Positions 51,401 to 63,665 of a stretch of DNA of 64,000 nt are shown piece after piece. Origin of the DNA: Candidatus Symbiopectobacterium endolongispinus (GTDB lineage: Bacteria; Pseudomonadota; Gammaproteobacteria; Enterobacterales; Enterobacteriaceae); assembly GCF_018777385.1 (NCBI RefSeq), contig NZ_JAFJYB010000003.1:558001-622000 (forward strand), read 5' to 3'. The position numbers were made by a program, and so were the translations under genes. Positions within the stretch are counted from its first letter, which is position 1. Each line of letters begins with the position of its first letter. The notes under the pieces are model-generated. The model did not search any database, was not told the origin of the DNA, and saw nothing but the letters and a program-made list of their open reading frames with translations.

Positions 51401-53446
51401 CTACCGCTACAACCGCCGTGGGTTGCTAAGCGGCATTGAGCGGAATAACACGCCCGCCGCGACTTTTCTTTATGACGACTTTGATCGCCTGACCGAGCGC
51501 CACATCGCTCATGAAACAGGCGTACAAATCCGTCGCTGGGAATATGAAGGCACTCGCGATACGCCCGCCAAAGTGGTGTACGAAGACGGCAGTGAAACAC
51601 GCTTTGGTTATGATGCTGGAGGTAACCTGACGGCGGTGACCGATGCGCTGGGACAACGCTATCAGTTCCGTTATGGCGCGTTCGACAACCTGCTGGAAGC
51701 GACCGACCCGCTGGGCGCCACGGTGCGCTATCACTACGATGTGGCAGGCCGGTTAACGCAGCGCCTGGCCCCGGATGGCAGCCACATGTTGTACGCCTAT
51801 GATGCCGCAGGGCGCATCACCGGGATTGTGACGCGGCGCGCGTCGGGTGACACCGAAGCGGTGACCGAACTGCACTACGATCTGGCGGGACGCCTGATAA
51901 AAACGGCCAACCCGGACACGGTAGTAGAGTACGCCTATAACCGGGCAGGGCAGGTGATTGCCGAAACGGTTAACAGTGAAGTGCTCACCAGTGACTATGA
52001 TGACAGCGGGCAGCGCGCCCGGGTGGAAGGTATTTTGGCCCTGTTACAACTGGCGTTGGCATCAGGCCGCGTGACTGCGCTGGGCATTGGCACACATCAG
52101 CCGTTGCAGTTCAGCCACACCGCATCCGGTGAAGAGCAGCGGCGCAGCAACGGCAGCGGCTTTGCGCTGCGCCAGGAGTGGGGTCCAACCGGGCTGTTGC
52201 AACGCCAGGCGCTGGAAGGGGCGGATGGTCGGGTCAACTACGTGCTGGAGCGGCACTACCAGTATGATGTGCTGGACAGGCTGACAGGCATCAGTGACAG
52301 TCACTGGGGGGAACAGGCCTTCCGGTTAAACGGCACCGGACAGGTGACGGCCGAGCGTCGGGAGGAAGGGCGCCGTCGTCAGGCACGGCTGTTCGGTTAC
52401 GACAGCGAACAGAATTTGTGCGAAATTGCTCAGATAGCGCCCGGTATGGGCGAAGCGCTGACGCAGAAAGATGTGGTGGTGCAGTCACTGGCGCGTTATG
52501 ATGCAGCCGGTCGCGTTATTGAGCGCGGGTAGCCTACCGCTGGGACGGAGACCAACTGGTAGGGCAGCAGTAGTATCTGGCGGATGGCACATCGGCGCGT
52601 GCAGTGCAGTGGGTGTATGAACCGGGGAGTTTCCGGCCGCTGGCGCAGGTGGAAGGAAAAGGCGATGTTACCCGACTGCACTATATCGTCACGGATTTGA
52701 CGGGGACGGCGCGCGAGCTATGCAGTGAGGAGGGAGAGGTTCACTGGCGGGGTGAACAGGCGCTGTGGGGCAATCATCGGGAGGAACGCCGGCCCATCGC
52801 ATTGCGACGCTATCTGGGTGATGCGTCGAACGAAGAGGTATACTGCGAACTGCGCTATCAGGGGCAGTTGTACGACGCGGAGACAGGGCTTTACTACAAC
52901 CGGCATCGTTACTATGATGCGGATAGCGGGCAGTATCTCTCGTCGGACCCGATAGGGATGTTGGGGGGGGGGGTAAGGCCGCAGGGTTACGTCACGAATC
53001 CATTCATGTGGTGTGATCCCTTTGGGTTGGAGAAAAAAGGTCCTGCGATAGGGCCCACAGGGCAACTGAAAAACGATCCAAGCCCCGGACAGTCTCACCA
53101 CTTAAATCAGGATGCCACGTTTAGGGATGTTATCCCACAAGATCAAGGCGCAGCAATTAAATTAGAAGGAAATGCGTTTACCGAGCCGGGATCACAGCAT
53201 TATGAAGCTCATAAGTCGATGGAGAAGTTTTGGGATCAATATCGCAAGAATGGCGAGCTTTACGGAAAGATGTCTACAAATACGCAATATACTCAGGCTT
53301 TAAAGCGATCTTTAGAATCTTCTGGACTATCATCCAGTCAGGTAAATGAGTCAGTAAAATATAGTATAAAAAATAGAATGAAGCATGGCGCTCTTGGTGG
53401 AATGGATGTGTCAAGACTACCTGGAAGGATAGGGCAGGTTAAATAA
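48499..53446 (+). pseudogene. Rhs-family polymorphic toxin with SHH-type nuclease tip (multiple lesions)
   Basis: About 1650 codons. Layout: a short N-terminal domain (DPVPDAQFVLTDSKNTKIEG), a hydrophobic region (LGCIPVVGPAIDAICIAEWC), a Lys/Thr-rich linker, the DUF6531/Rhs start (GDPVNMATGAVVERRTDLQL), many YD repeats ([33 protein letters not shown]), the Rhs core end ([28 protein letters not shown] ... DPFGL), then a variable tip starting at about 53036. The tip contains [12 protein letters not shown], as in HNH/EndoVII nucleases with an SHH signature. Lesions include TAG at 48505-48507 (codon 3), frame changes between 48807 and 49410, TAA 51108-51110, TAG 51137-51139 and a frame change near 52530. 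The tip frame is open. Confidence 0.9.
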
Positions 53447-53921
53447 TGAATATATCTGAAGCTGCAAAAGAGAGACTTGCAAAAATTAGCTGGCTTAGTC
53501 AATTGGGTAAACCTATTGATGATAGTTTTAATAGGGTTGAAGGTGTTGATTTTTTTTTCTGAAATCACTTGAGAGTGATGAATGGGAAAATGCCACATTG
53601 GAAGCCAGGAATGAAATAACTGGCTTTTTGGCAAGCAGGCATAGCACTATATATCAACAGTGGGATTTATTGGCTGGAGAGGCAAGGGATTACGTTGAGA
53701 GTGTAATTTTTCCATTGGTCCCTTCAGTTGATGGTGTGAGTATGAATGTATTGCAGGCCAATATCAAATGGGACTTGGTTAGTTATTTAATGGAAGACGT
53801 ATATAAAAATAAATTAAGATTTAACTTATTTTTTGATGGACTCATCACTGTTTATGAGACAGGATATATGCCTTGTGGTTGGGCTGGTGAATGGCCTAAA
53901 GGCAATTTAGTTATTTATTAA
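53446..53921 (+). pseudogene. Putative immunity protein of the Rhs toxin (frameshifted)
   Basis: About 158 codons. The ATG overlaps the Rhs stop as TAATG, the classic position of an Rhs immunity gene. The first frame reads MNISEAAKERLAKISWLSQL and the second EARNEITGFLASRHSTIYQQ to the end (GWAGEWPKGNLVIY). They are separated by a T9 run at 53550-53558; seven or ten Ts would restore the frame. AT-rich, as immunity genes often are. No family recognised. If the run is real the protein is not made. Confidence 0.65.
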
Positions 53922-53938
53922 TTTATCTATATAAAAAA

Positions 53939-53967
53939 GCCGGAAGTGATCCTTATATCCTTCCGGC
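53939..53967. terminator. Terminator after the Rhs immunity gene
   Basis: GCCGGAAG and CTTCCGGC form an 8-bp stem with a 13-nt loop; ATTTTTT follows on the plus strand and AAAAAA precedes it, so it can work in both directions. Confidence 0.8.
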
Positions 53968-53975
53968 CATTTTTT

Positions 53976-54240
53976 ACCTACAGCAGTCCCGCACTCCATC
54001 CGCCTTGCTTACCATCCACTTAACCGCCCGCTGCGTCTGCTGAGGCTGCTGCCGAAGTGCCTACACCTCGTCGTTGTCGGATATCAGCACAATACAGCCA
54101 TTAGCGATACGCACCGTTACGCCAGTGCCGGTGTCAAATCTGGGCTCTCTGGGCCACTTGCCGGACAGGTTCATCGCCGGAGTGGATGTATAGCTGTTTT
54201 GCGGTCGGCATCCCACGATTCAGCGGCGCTCGGTTTTGGA
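53976..54240 (-). pseudogene. SymE-like protein relic
   Basis: Read on the minus strand: PAMNLSGKWPREPRFDTGTG, then VTVRIANGCIVLISDNDEV, collinear with the SymE domain (PAITLKGQWLEAAGFATGT; VKVMEGCIVL in E. coli SymE). A TAG at 54061-54063 interrupts the C-terminal part, which continues as ALRQQPQQTQRAVKW to a TAA at 53976-53978. Upstream an in-frame TGA precedes IVGCRPQNSY, so the N-terminus is also damaged. SymE proteins are SOS-linked toxins or nucleoid-binding proteins and are often found beside Rhs genes. The 5' limit is approximate. Confidence 0.6.
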
Positions 54241-54480
54241 AATGCATGGTTATGGACGATAGCTGAGATACCGACTTTGTTTTCAGTGTCCATAACGGTG
54301 AACCACACTCGACATTTAACCCGCAAAAGGAATTTCGCGAGCAGGCGCTACGTACGAGCTTAGTAGGGAGACATCAAACTGATTTGGATACGTGCAGATC
54401 TCGAAAATCTGACAGAAAAAAAGGGATAAGATTTTTTTCAAGGCATTATAGACATCACTATCTGTCTATAAAATGTGAAT

Positions 54481-54557
54481 TGGTACGACCAAGTGGACTC
54501 GAACCACCGACCCCCACCATGTCAAGGTGGTGCTCTAACCAACTGAGCTATGGTCGT
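54481..54557 (-). tRNA. tRNA-Val, anticodon GAC
   Basis: 77 nt including an encoded CCA end (54481-54483 on the plus strand reads TGG). The acceptor stem ACGACCA/TGGTCGT pairs fully; D arm GCTCAGTTGGTTAGAGC; anticodon arm CCACC-TTGACAT-GGTGG; T arm with GGTTCGAGTCC. Body nearly identical to E. coli valV/valW tRNAs, which also lie near pykF; only the acceptor stem differs. tRNA 3' ends are common integration sites, and the Rhs/SymE island ends about 240 bp to the left. Confidence 0.96.
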
Positions 54558-54717
54558 ACTGTTTGTAGTATCAATCAATTAGTTGATTAAATACATTTTT
54601 TGTCACCCCAGTTGGTGGAGTGGGCGCTATTATGGCGTTGTCCTCCCGTGATGGCAAGTGCTTTATTACCGCTTTTTTACTGAGTGCTGAATGTTTGTGC
54701 TGCGCGGTTCCTATTGG

Positions 54718-55668
<951 letters not shown>

Positions 55669-56726
55669 TTACTGTGCGCTGGTCGCAGGCAGTGAGGCCA
55701 TATCGATGACAAAACGGTAACACACATAGGCGTGTTCCATACGATCGAATGCCTCGTTGATCTGGTCCATACTAATCATTTCACAGTCGGGCAGGATCTG
55801 TTTTTTCGCGCAAAAATCAAGCATCTCCTGCGTTTCACGGATGCCGCCAATCAGCGATCCGGCGATACGTCGGCGTCCGAGGATCAACGGCACCGTGGTC
55901 GGTTCTGCCAGTGGGCCAACTTGTCCCACCAACACCAGCGTGCCGTCGACTTTCAACAAGGGCATGTAGGGGTTAACGTCGTGCTTGACCGGAACGGTAT
56001 CGATAATAAGATCGAAATGGGATTGTGCGGCCGCCATGGCGGCGCTGTCGCTGGAGACCAGCAACCGGTCTGCCACGAGCGATAACGCATCGGCTTCTTT
56101 GCTGTTGGTGCGACTCATTACCGTGATATCTGCGCCGAGACCCGCCGCCAGCTTGACGGCCATATGGCCTAAACCGCCCAGTCCAATGACGCCAACCCGG
56201 CTGCCGGGACCGACATTCCAAGTGCGTATCGGAGAGTAGGTGGTAATACCTGCAACAGCAGTGGCGCGACATGCGCCAGCGTCAGAGTATCCGGTACGCG
56301 CAGAACAAACTCTTCACGCACCACTAAATGCTTGGCGTAGCCGCAGTAGGTGTTTTCTCCGGTGATGCGATCGGGCGCGTTATAGGTATCGGTTCTGCCG
56401 TTGGTGCAAAACTGTTCCTCACCCTGGTGGCAATGGTCGCACTCTTGGCAACTGTCGACCAGACAACCCACCGCAACCGCATCGCCCACGCGAAAACGGG
56501 TAACGTCCTGGCCGACTTGGGTAACTCGTCCAACTATCTCGTGGCCGGGCACGGCGGGGTACTGTGTCCACCCCCAGTCATTGCGTGCCGTATGTAAATC
56601 CGAGTGACACACGCCGCAGTATAAAATTTCCATAGCAACATCATTGGCGCGCAGGGCGCGGCGCTCAAAGGTGAACGAGGCAAGCGGCGTGCTGGGGCTC
56701 AGTGCGGCGTAACCGATGGTTTTCAT
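55669..56726 (-). pseudogene. Zinc-dependent alcohol dehydrogenase, YahK/AdhC type (frameshifted)
   Basis: About 352 codons from MKTIGYAALSPSTPL at 56726. Catalytic-zinc region CGVCHSDLHTARNDWG and GHEIVGRV, structural-zinc Cys cluster DSCQECDHCHQGEEQFC, and NAD(P) motif VGVIGLGGLGHMAVKLA. The frame changes near 56250-56262 (VAPLLL to CAGITTYSPIRTW). Members reduce a wide range of aldehydes with NADPH. A third broken aldehyde-related gene in the window after yqhD and the ene-reductase. Confidence 0.9.
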
Positions 56727-57097
56727 GATAGGCTCTCTGTTTGGCGTGATTGACAGTTTGCGTCTAAATAAAAAGGTTATGCGGCTTGTCATCAGTGTGC
56801 ATCGCCGTGTTATGGGGGCGCGAAACGGTATTACATCGAGCGTATCGCATCGCGTAATCCGATACCAGATAGCAAAATGTGCATGCACCAATGAGTATAA
56901 TTCATGAATTTGATGCGATACATGCGCTTTTCTTCTTATGCGCTGCCGCGGTGATGGCATTTCGCATAAATGAATGACAAACGCTGTTCTCGTTCGCCAT
57001 GTTACTGAGATCACAATTTTAACATCCTCTAGAATCTGTTTGCGGCGCTGCCTTGACCCGCTATTGCCGCAGTGGTAGATTCCAGTCAGCTTTTAGA
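56727..57097. other. Intergenic region before bgl, 371 bp
   Basis: Contains the promoter side of the alcohol dehydrogenase gene and, at its right end, that of bglG. AT-rich patches near 56880-56900 and 57015-57035. No gene or operator recognised. Confidence 0.3.
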
Positions 57098-57191
57098 GCT
57101 TGTTACCGTTCGGCGGGCAAAACCTAATTGCAGGCGCGAAAAAGAATTTTTTCTTTTCCGTTTGCATTTATGTTTTGCCCGCTTTTGTTTT
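57098..57191 (+). promoter_or_regulatory. BglG-type antiterminator site (RAT) overlapping a terminator
   Basis: GCTTGTTACCGTTCGGCGGG followed by CAAAACC (57098-57124) has the layout of the ribonucleic antiterminator bound by BglG-family proteins. Its right part, GCGGGCAAAAC, pairs perfectly with GTTTTGCCCGC at 57172-57182, followed by TTTTGTTTTT. The two structures exclude each other, so an unphosphorylated-PTS signal through BglG would permit read-through. This is the switch of the bgl operon. Confidence 0.85.
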
Positions 57192-57197
57192 TGGGGG

Positions 57198-58062
57198 ATG
57201 GCAGTGACACAGACGATCAAACAAATATTAAATAACAATGTGGTCAGTGCCATTGACGCCGCAGGCAATGAACGTATTTTGACCGGTAGAGGCTTGGGTT
57301 TTGAAGCGCGTGTCTGCGATATTGTGTCGGAAGATTCGGAAGATAAAGTAGAAAAACGTTCCACTTGCGTGATGACAAGATAACTTCCCGTTTTATGGTG
57401 TTGCTCAATGAGCTTCCGGTGGAAATTATTCAGCTCACCGATGATATTGTCCGACTGGCACAACAGGCTCTGGATTACAAATTGAGTGAAGGGCTATATG
57501 TTTCACTCTCTGACCATTTGCATTATGCCATTGAGCGGCAAAAACAGGGGCAGGAAATACACAATCCTCTGGAATGGGAAGTTCGCCACTTTTATCAAGA
57601 GGAATATACCGTCGCGTTACAGGCGCTTGCGCTCATTGCCGCGCGCACTGGTGTGTTGTTGCCTAACGCCGAGGCGTGCAGTATTGCGCTGCATATGGTG
57701 AACGCTGGCATGAAAAGCCCCGATGGTCAGGTAACTGAAATCACCAAGCTTATCTATCAGATTCAGAACATTGTAAAATACTGGTATAGCATGGCTATTG
57801 ATGAGCAAAGCATCGGCTACCAACGTTTTATTACACATATTAAATTCTTTGCCCAGCGTGTATTACGAAAAAGCGAACTGAATTATGATGTCGATGACTT
57901 ATTTAATCTGGTCAAGAAAAAACATGAAAAAACGGTTAATTGCGTCAATGCGATCGGTGATTTTATAAAAAGAATTATCAGTATCAGATGACAGATGCGG
58001 AGAAATTGTATTTAACGGTGCACATTGAAAACATGATGCAGCGACAACAGCATTCTATTTAG
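57198..58062 (+). pseudogene. bglG: Transcriptional antiterminator BglG (two frameshifts)
   Basis: About 288 codons. RNA-binding domain: IKQILNNNVVSAIDAAGNER and LTGRGLGFEARVCD. PRD1 and PRD2: FMVLLNELPVEIIQLTDDIV, LYVSLSDHLHYAIERQ, LPNAEACSIALHMVNA, YQRFITHIKFFAQRVL. One base is missing near 57358 (EKRFHLRDDK expected) and another in the A run near 57968 (KNYQYQMTDAEKLYL expected); the restored end is TAG 58060-58062. RAT sites on both sides show that it controlled its own operon. No functional protein expected. Confidence 0.92.
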
Positions 58063-58091
58063 GCTTGTTACTGTTTAATCAGGCAAACCCC
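58062..58091 (+). promoter_or_regulatory. Second RAT-like site between bglG and bglF
   Basis: GCTTGTTACTGTTTAATCAG followed by GCAAACCCC repeats the antiterminator motif seen before bglG. The matching terminator arm is not obvious downstream, so this copy may be decayed. Confidence 0.6.
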
Positions 58092-58172
58092 AGAGGAAGC
58101 CAGGTGACCCATAGCTTTGCTATCGGTCGATATTGAGCGAAACGACACGTTTCTTTCTGGAGAGTCTCGGCG

Positions 58173-60055
58173 ATGGATATCAAACAAAGCGCCACCCGGA
58201 TAATTGAACATCTTGGTGGCGAGCAGAATATTATCTCTCTGTTTCATTGCATCACGCGTTTACGTTTTAATTTAAAAGACACCAACAAGGTGAACCGCCA
58301 GGCGCTGGAAAACCTGGATGGCGTGATGGGCGTCAACCTCTCGGGCGATCAATTTCAGGTGATTATTGGCGGGAAAGTGGCGCAGGTGTGTCAGGCTATT
58401 TATGTGCAATTGCCCCACCTTGAGCGCCAGGCCGCAGAAGGTGAAAGCCACAGCGACACGACGAAAAAACGCAACCCGATTTCGGCGCTGTTTGAAGTGA
58501 TTTCCGGGATTTTCTCACCGATTATTCCCGCCATTGCTGGGGCGGGGGTGATGAAGGGGTTGCTTTCGCTGTTCATCTCCTTTGGCTGGGTGGAAAACAC
58601 CAATCAAACCTATCAGATCCTGTCCGCGATCGCCGATGGCGTGTTCTATTTTATGCCGATCGTGCTGGCATTCAGCGCCGGACAGAAATTTGGTGCGAAC
58701 CCGTTTGTCAGCGTGGCGCTGGCGGCGGCGCTGTTTCACCCGACGCTGGCCACGCTACTTAAATCCGGCGCGCCGGTCCACTTCCCGGGGCTGAGCGTTT
58801 CACCCGTCCCCTATGCCTCATCGGTTATTCCCATCGTGCTGTCTGGCTGCTGAGCTGGGTGGAGCGCCTGCTGAATGCTGTCATGCATGCCGCGCTGCGC
58901 ACCATCTTTGTGCCCTTGTTGAGCCTGCTGATTGTGGCACCGGTGATGCTGATTGTTATCGGGCCGGGCGGTATTTCCCTCGGTAACGCCATGTCGGGCG
59001 GCATTTTCTGGCTGCTGACCAACATGGGCGCGTTGGCCGTGGTTCTGGTGGTGGGCACCCTGTCATTGATGATCATAACCGGCATGCACTACGTGCTGGT
59101 GCCAATCATGATCAACAACATCAGCCGTCTGGGTTTTGATCCGGTAAAAATTCTGTTCTTTGTCGCCAACTTTGGTCAGGCGGGCGCGGCATTCGGTGTG
59201 TTCTTGCGTTCACGCAATAATAAACTGAAATCGCTGGCACTGTCGACATCATTCAGTGCCCTGATGTGGGTCTCTGAACCGGAGATGTATGGCATCAACA
59301 TTCGCTTCAAGCGTCCGTTTGCTGCGGCGTTGCTGGGCGGTGCCTGAGGCGGTGGTTTTGCGCTTATGATGGGAGTCAATACATACGCTTATGCCTTGAG
59401 CGGTTTACCCGGCCTCCCGGCGTTGGTCGGACCGACTTTTGGTTGGGCGCTGGTCAGTCTGGTTATTGCCTTTACGGTTTCGACCGTGCTTGCCTTCTTT
59501 ATGGGATTTGAAGACCCGGTTGAAAATGCCCAACCGAAAGATGAACACCTGGATGCCCCCGCCGTGACGGAATCTGCTGCCGTGTCCACGCGCAGTGAAG
59601 CGCTGTTTGCTCCGCTGGGCGGGAACATGGTGCCTTTGCATCAATTGAGCGATCCGGTTTTTGCCGATGAGGTGTTTGGCAAAGGGATCGCGATCGTGCC
59701 GCAACGCGGCGAATTACGCTCACCGATTGCTGGCGTTGTTGGCGCGGTGTTTGCCACCAATCACGCCATTACGTTGCAAAGCGATACCAGTGCTGAGGTG
59801 CTGATTCATATTGGTATCGACACGGTGAAACTCAATGGCCGCCACTTTACGCGTCACGTCGAAGACGGGCAGCGCGTGGCGGTGGGCGACCCGCTTATCA
59901 GCTTCGATCTCAATGCGCTGTTGGCGGAAAACATCGACCCCAGTGTGATTGTGATCGTGACCAATACCGAAAACTACAGTGATATCAGCCTGGTGAAACA
60001 GGGAAATATCAGTGAACGTGAACCCTTTTTGCAACTGTCCGCAACCGCGGCGTAA
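58173..60055 (+). pseudogene. bglF: PTS beta-glucoside transporter EIIBCA, BglF (broken)
   Basis: About 627 codons. IIB domain with the phospho-Cys (LFHCITRLRFNL), IIC membrane domain (FSPIIPAIAGAGVMKGLLSL; FGANPFVSVALAAALFHPTL; PEMYGINIRFKRPF) and C-terminal IIA domain with the phospho-His (VLIHIGIDTVKLNG). Lesions: a frame change near 58845-58852 in the IIC domain and a TGA at 59345-59347 after LLGGA. BglF imports and phosphorylates aryl-beta-glucosides such as arbutin and salicin. Order bglG-F-B is standard. Confidence 0.93.
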
Positions 60056-61538
<1,483 letters not shown>

Positions 61539-61593
61539 GCACTGTTGTGGACCATACTTGCCGCCGAATGACGGGGCATGGTGAACGGTCTAT

Positions 61594-62493
61594 TCAGGTT
61601 GGCGTAGCCCAGCGCTGCGCCGCCTTTTCGGCTTCTTTCAGAAACAGCGTGAGCGAGGGGTTTCGATTGCCAGCGCGCCACACCAACACTTGCTCAACGT
61701 AGGGGCTATTTTCCAATTCACGGTAAACCACGCCGGCTACACCAATTATGGCAATCGACTGTGGCACCAGCGCAATGCCCAGTTCTTCCGCGACAAAGCT
61801 GATAATGGTTTGCTGCAACTGCGTTTCCAGCCGGAAATGCGGCGCAACGCCACCCGAGCGGCAATATACCTCAATGGCATCACGCAGCATGGGAGCAACC
61901 TCGTGCGGTGTGGCGATCAATGCTTCTCCTTGCAAATCACACGCGTTGAGCTGGCTTCGTTGAGCAAGGGGATGGGAAGTGTACAGCGCTAAACATAGAC
62001 GCTCACGGTACAGTGACAGCGTTTCTAACCCATCGACAGGGCCGTGGTTAAACAGAATTCCCGCGTCGAATTGTCCATTTAGCACCTCGTCTGCCAACAG
62101 ACCGGGAATGGTTTCCCGTAGTTCCAATTGCACCTGGGGATAGTGGGTGATAAAGCGTCGCGTCAACTCAGGCACGCTGGTGTAGGCGGCATGCATCATG
62201 AAACCGATGGCGAGGTTACCCAGTTCGCCTCGATCTGCCAACTGTGCATTGCGGCAGGCTCGGTCAAACGCTGATAACACGTCACGCGCTTCGGTAAGAA
62301 AAATTTCACCGGCATAGGTGAGAGTAGCCCCGTGGGCATGGCGTTCCAGCAGTCGTGCACCCAGTGCTTTTTCCAGCGCGGCAATTTGGCGGCTCAGTGG
62401 GGGTTGGCTGATGTGCAGACGCTGTGCCGCTCGACCAAAATGGCGCGTTTCTACCAGTGCCACAAAGTAACGCAGTTGACGTATATCGATCAT
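61594..62493 (-). CDS. LysR-family transcriptional regulator
   Basis: 299 residues, intact. The HTH is IDIRQLRYFVALVETRHFGR and RLHISQPPLSRQIAALEKAL; the effector-binding domain has the layout of aromatic-compound regulators (CatM/BenM/CbnR-like ends such as IVGVAGVVYRELE). Divergent from a transporter gene with 130 bp between, which contains a long inverted repeat at 62518-62559. It very probably controls that transporter. Inducer unknown. Confidence 0.9.
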   Translation of the reverse strand: MIDIRQLRYFVALVETRHFGRAAQRLHISQPPLSRQIAALEKALGARLLERHAHGATLTYAGEIFLTEARDVLSAFDRACRNAQLADRGELGNLAIGFMMHAAYTSVPELTRRFITHYPQVQLELRETIPGLLADEVLNGQFDAGILFNHGPVDGLETLSLYRERLCLALYTSHPLAQRSQLNACDLQGEALIATPHEVAPMLRDAIEVYCRSGGVAPHFRLETQLQQTIISFVAEELGIALVPQSIAIIGVAGVVYRELENSPYVEQVLVWRAGNRNPSLTLFLKEAEKAAQRWATPT

Positions 62494-62517
62494 GATACCG
62501 AAAAGGTATCACGATCG

Positions 62518-62559
62518 CTGTAAAAGTGCATTGGATTATATGACCCTGCGCTTTTACAG
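62518..62559. promoter_or_regulatory. Inverted repeat in the lysR/transporter intergenic region
   Basis: CTGTAAAAGTGCA (62518-62530) and TGCGCTTTTACAG (62547-62559) are inverted copies with one mismatch and 16 bp between. The position between divergent genes fits a regulator-binding site or a symmetrical operator. Confidence 0.55.
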
Positions 62560-62623
62560 TTGTCGCTCGCCTGGTGTCGTTGCCCGTATTGTCGTGGCTT
62601 ATCCATTGAAGTGAGCTGTTGTC

Positions 62624-63454
62624 ATGCTATCCACCCTGAGTATTGTTTTACCTATTTTCGCCCTTATTTTTGCCGGATGGTTTACCCGCACGCTGGGGAT
62701 TCTGGGCCCGAATGCGACCAGCGAGCTAAACCGTTTTGTCGTCTATCTGGCATTGCCCGCACTGTTATTCGATATTATCGCCCACGCGCGTCCAGCAGAC
62801 GTTTGGCAACCCGGTTTTATTTTGGCGTTTACTCTTGGAACGCTATTGGTATTTGTCGTCACAGTAGTGCTGCAAATGCAACGCTCACGCCACCTGGCCG
62901 ATGCCGCACTGGACGCATTGAATGCCAGCTATGCCAATACCGGTTTTATGGGATTTCCCTTAGCGCTGGCATTTTTAGGGCAAGACGCGCTGGCGCCGAC
63001 GCTGATTGCTACCATCATTACCGTCTGCGTGCTATTTGCCATTGCTATCGTGATTATCGAAGTGGGCGTGCAGAGTGAGCAGCGCGGTGTGCGTCTGGTG
63101 ATGAAAGTGACAGGATCTCTGGTGCGTAACCCGCTGCTGGTGGCTCCGGTTGTGGCGATGTTTTTCCCCTTGACCGGACTCAGTGTACCATCACCGGTAA
63201 CGGTATTTTTGAAGCTACTCGGCGGTGCCGCGTCTCCCTGTGCGCTGATCGCGCTGTGCTTATTTCTGGCTAACAAACCGAGTAAAGCGCCGTATCAACC
63301 TAATGTGATCATCGGCCTATTGGTCATCCTAAAATTGCTGCTGCACCCGCTTATTATATGGGTGATGGCGACATGGGTATTTGCATTGCCGTCGATGCTG
63401 GTGCATACCGCCGTGGATTTGCCCCTATATTTCCAGACGCAAGATCACTCTTAA
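62624..63454 (+). pseudogene. AEC-family (auxin efflux carrier-like) transporter truncated by an IS end
   Basis: The first 264 codons are a clean AEC transporter: hydrophobic start LSIVLPIFALIFAGWFTRTL, NRFVVYLALPALLFDII, ASYANTGFMGFPLALAFLGQ, LVRNPLLVAPVVAMFFP, GGAASPCALIALCLFLA. Family members have about 310 residues and ten membrane segments. At 63414 the sequence becomes the end of the IS2-like element, which adds [11 protein letters not shown] and a stop. The last one or two membrane segments are lost. Such carriers export organic acids or amino-acid derivatives. Controlled presumably by the divergent LysR. Confidence 0.9.
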
Positions 63455-63514
63455 GTTAGCGATTCTCGCTGGCGACGATACTCTCGTGGTGAGCGATACC
63501 CCAGCGCGTTGTGT
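63414..63514 (-). mobile_element. 101-bp right-end fragment of the IS2-like element
   Basis: From TGGATTTGCCCC at 63414 to GCGCGTTGTGT at 63514 the sequence is the reverse complement of 4717-4817 of the complete IS, with one mismatch seen near base 25. It then diverges abruptly, so the rest of the element was deleted. It cuts the AEC transporter gene. Confidence 0.92.
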
Positions 63515-63527
63515 TAATAATAACGCG

Positions 63528-63552
63528 ATGCCCGAACGCTATATTCGGGCAT
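63528..63552. terminator. Stem-loop downstream of the IS fragment
   Basis: ATGCCCGAA and TTCGGGCAT form a 9-bp perfect stem with a 7-nt loop, followed by ATTTTGT. Probably the terminator of a gene removed by the IS-related deletion. Confidence 0.65.
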
Positions 63553-63665
63553 ATTTTGTGTTGTATTTCTCTGATAAAAAGCAATGCCTGTTCTACGACA
63601 ATTGTGCTGGAATAACACTTGCCGATATAATAATGGAAAGCCGTATTGCTTTCTATTAAGAAAAA

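Noticed and set aside
53922..54480. Integrated element bounded by the tRNA
   Set aside because: No integrase and no repeat of the tRNA 3' end were found to the left, so an att-bounded island is not supported.
54481..54557. tRNA-Asp reading of the anticodon
   Set aside because: On the minus strand the loop is TTGACAT, so the anticodon is GAC (Val), and the body matches E. coli tRNA-Val.
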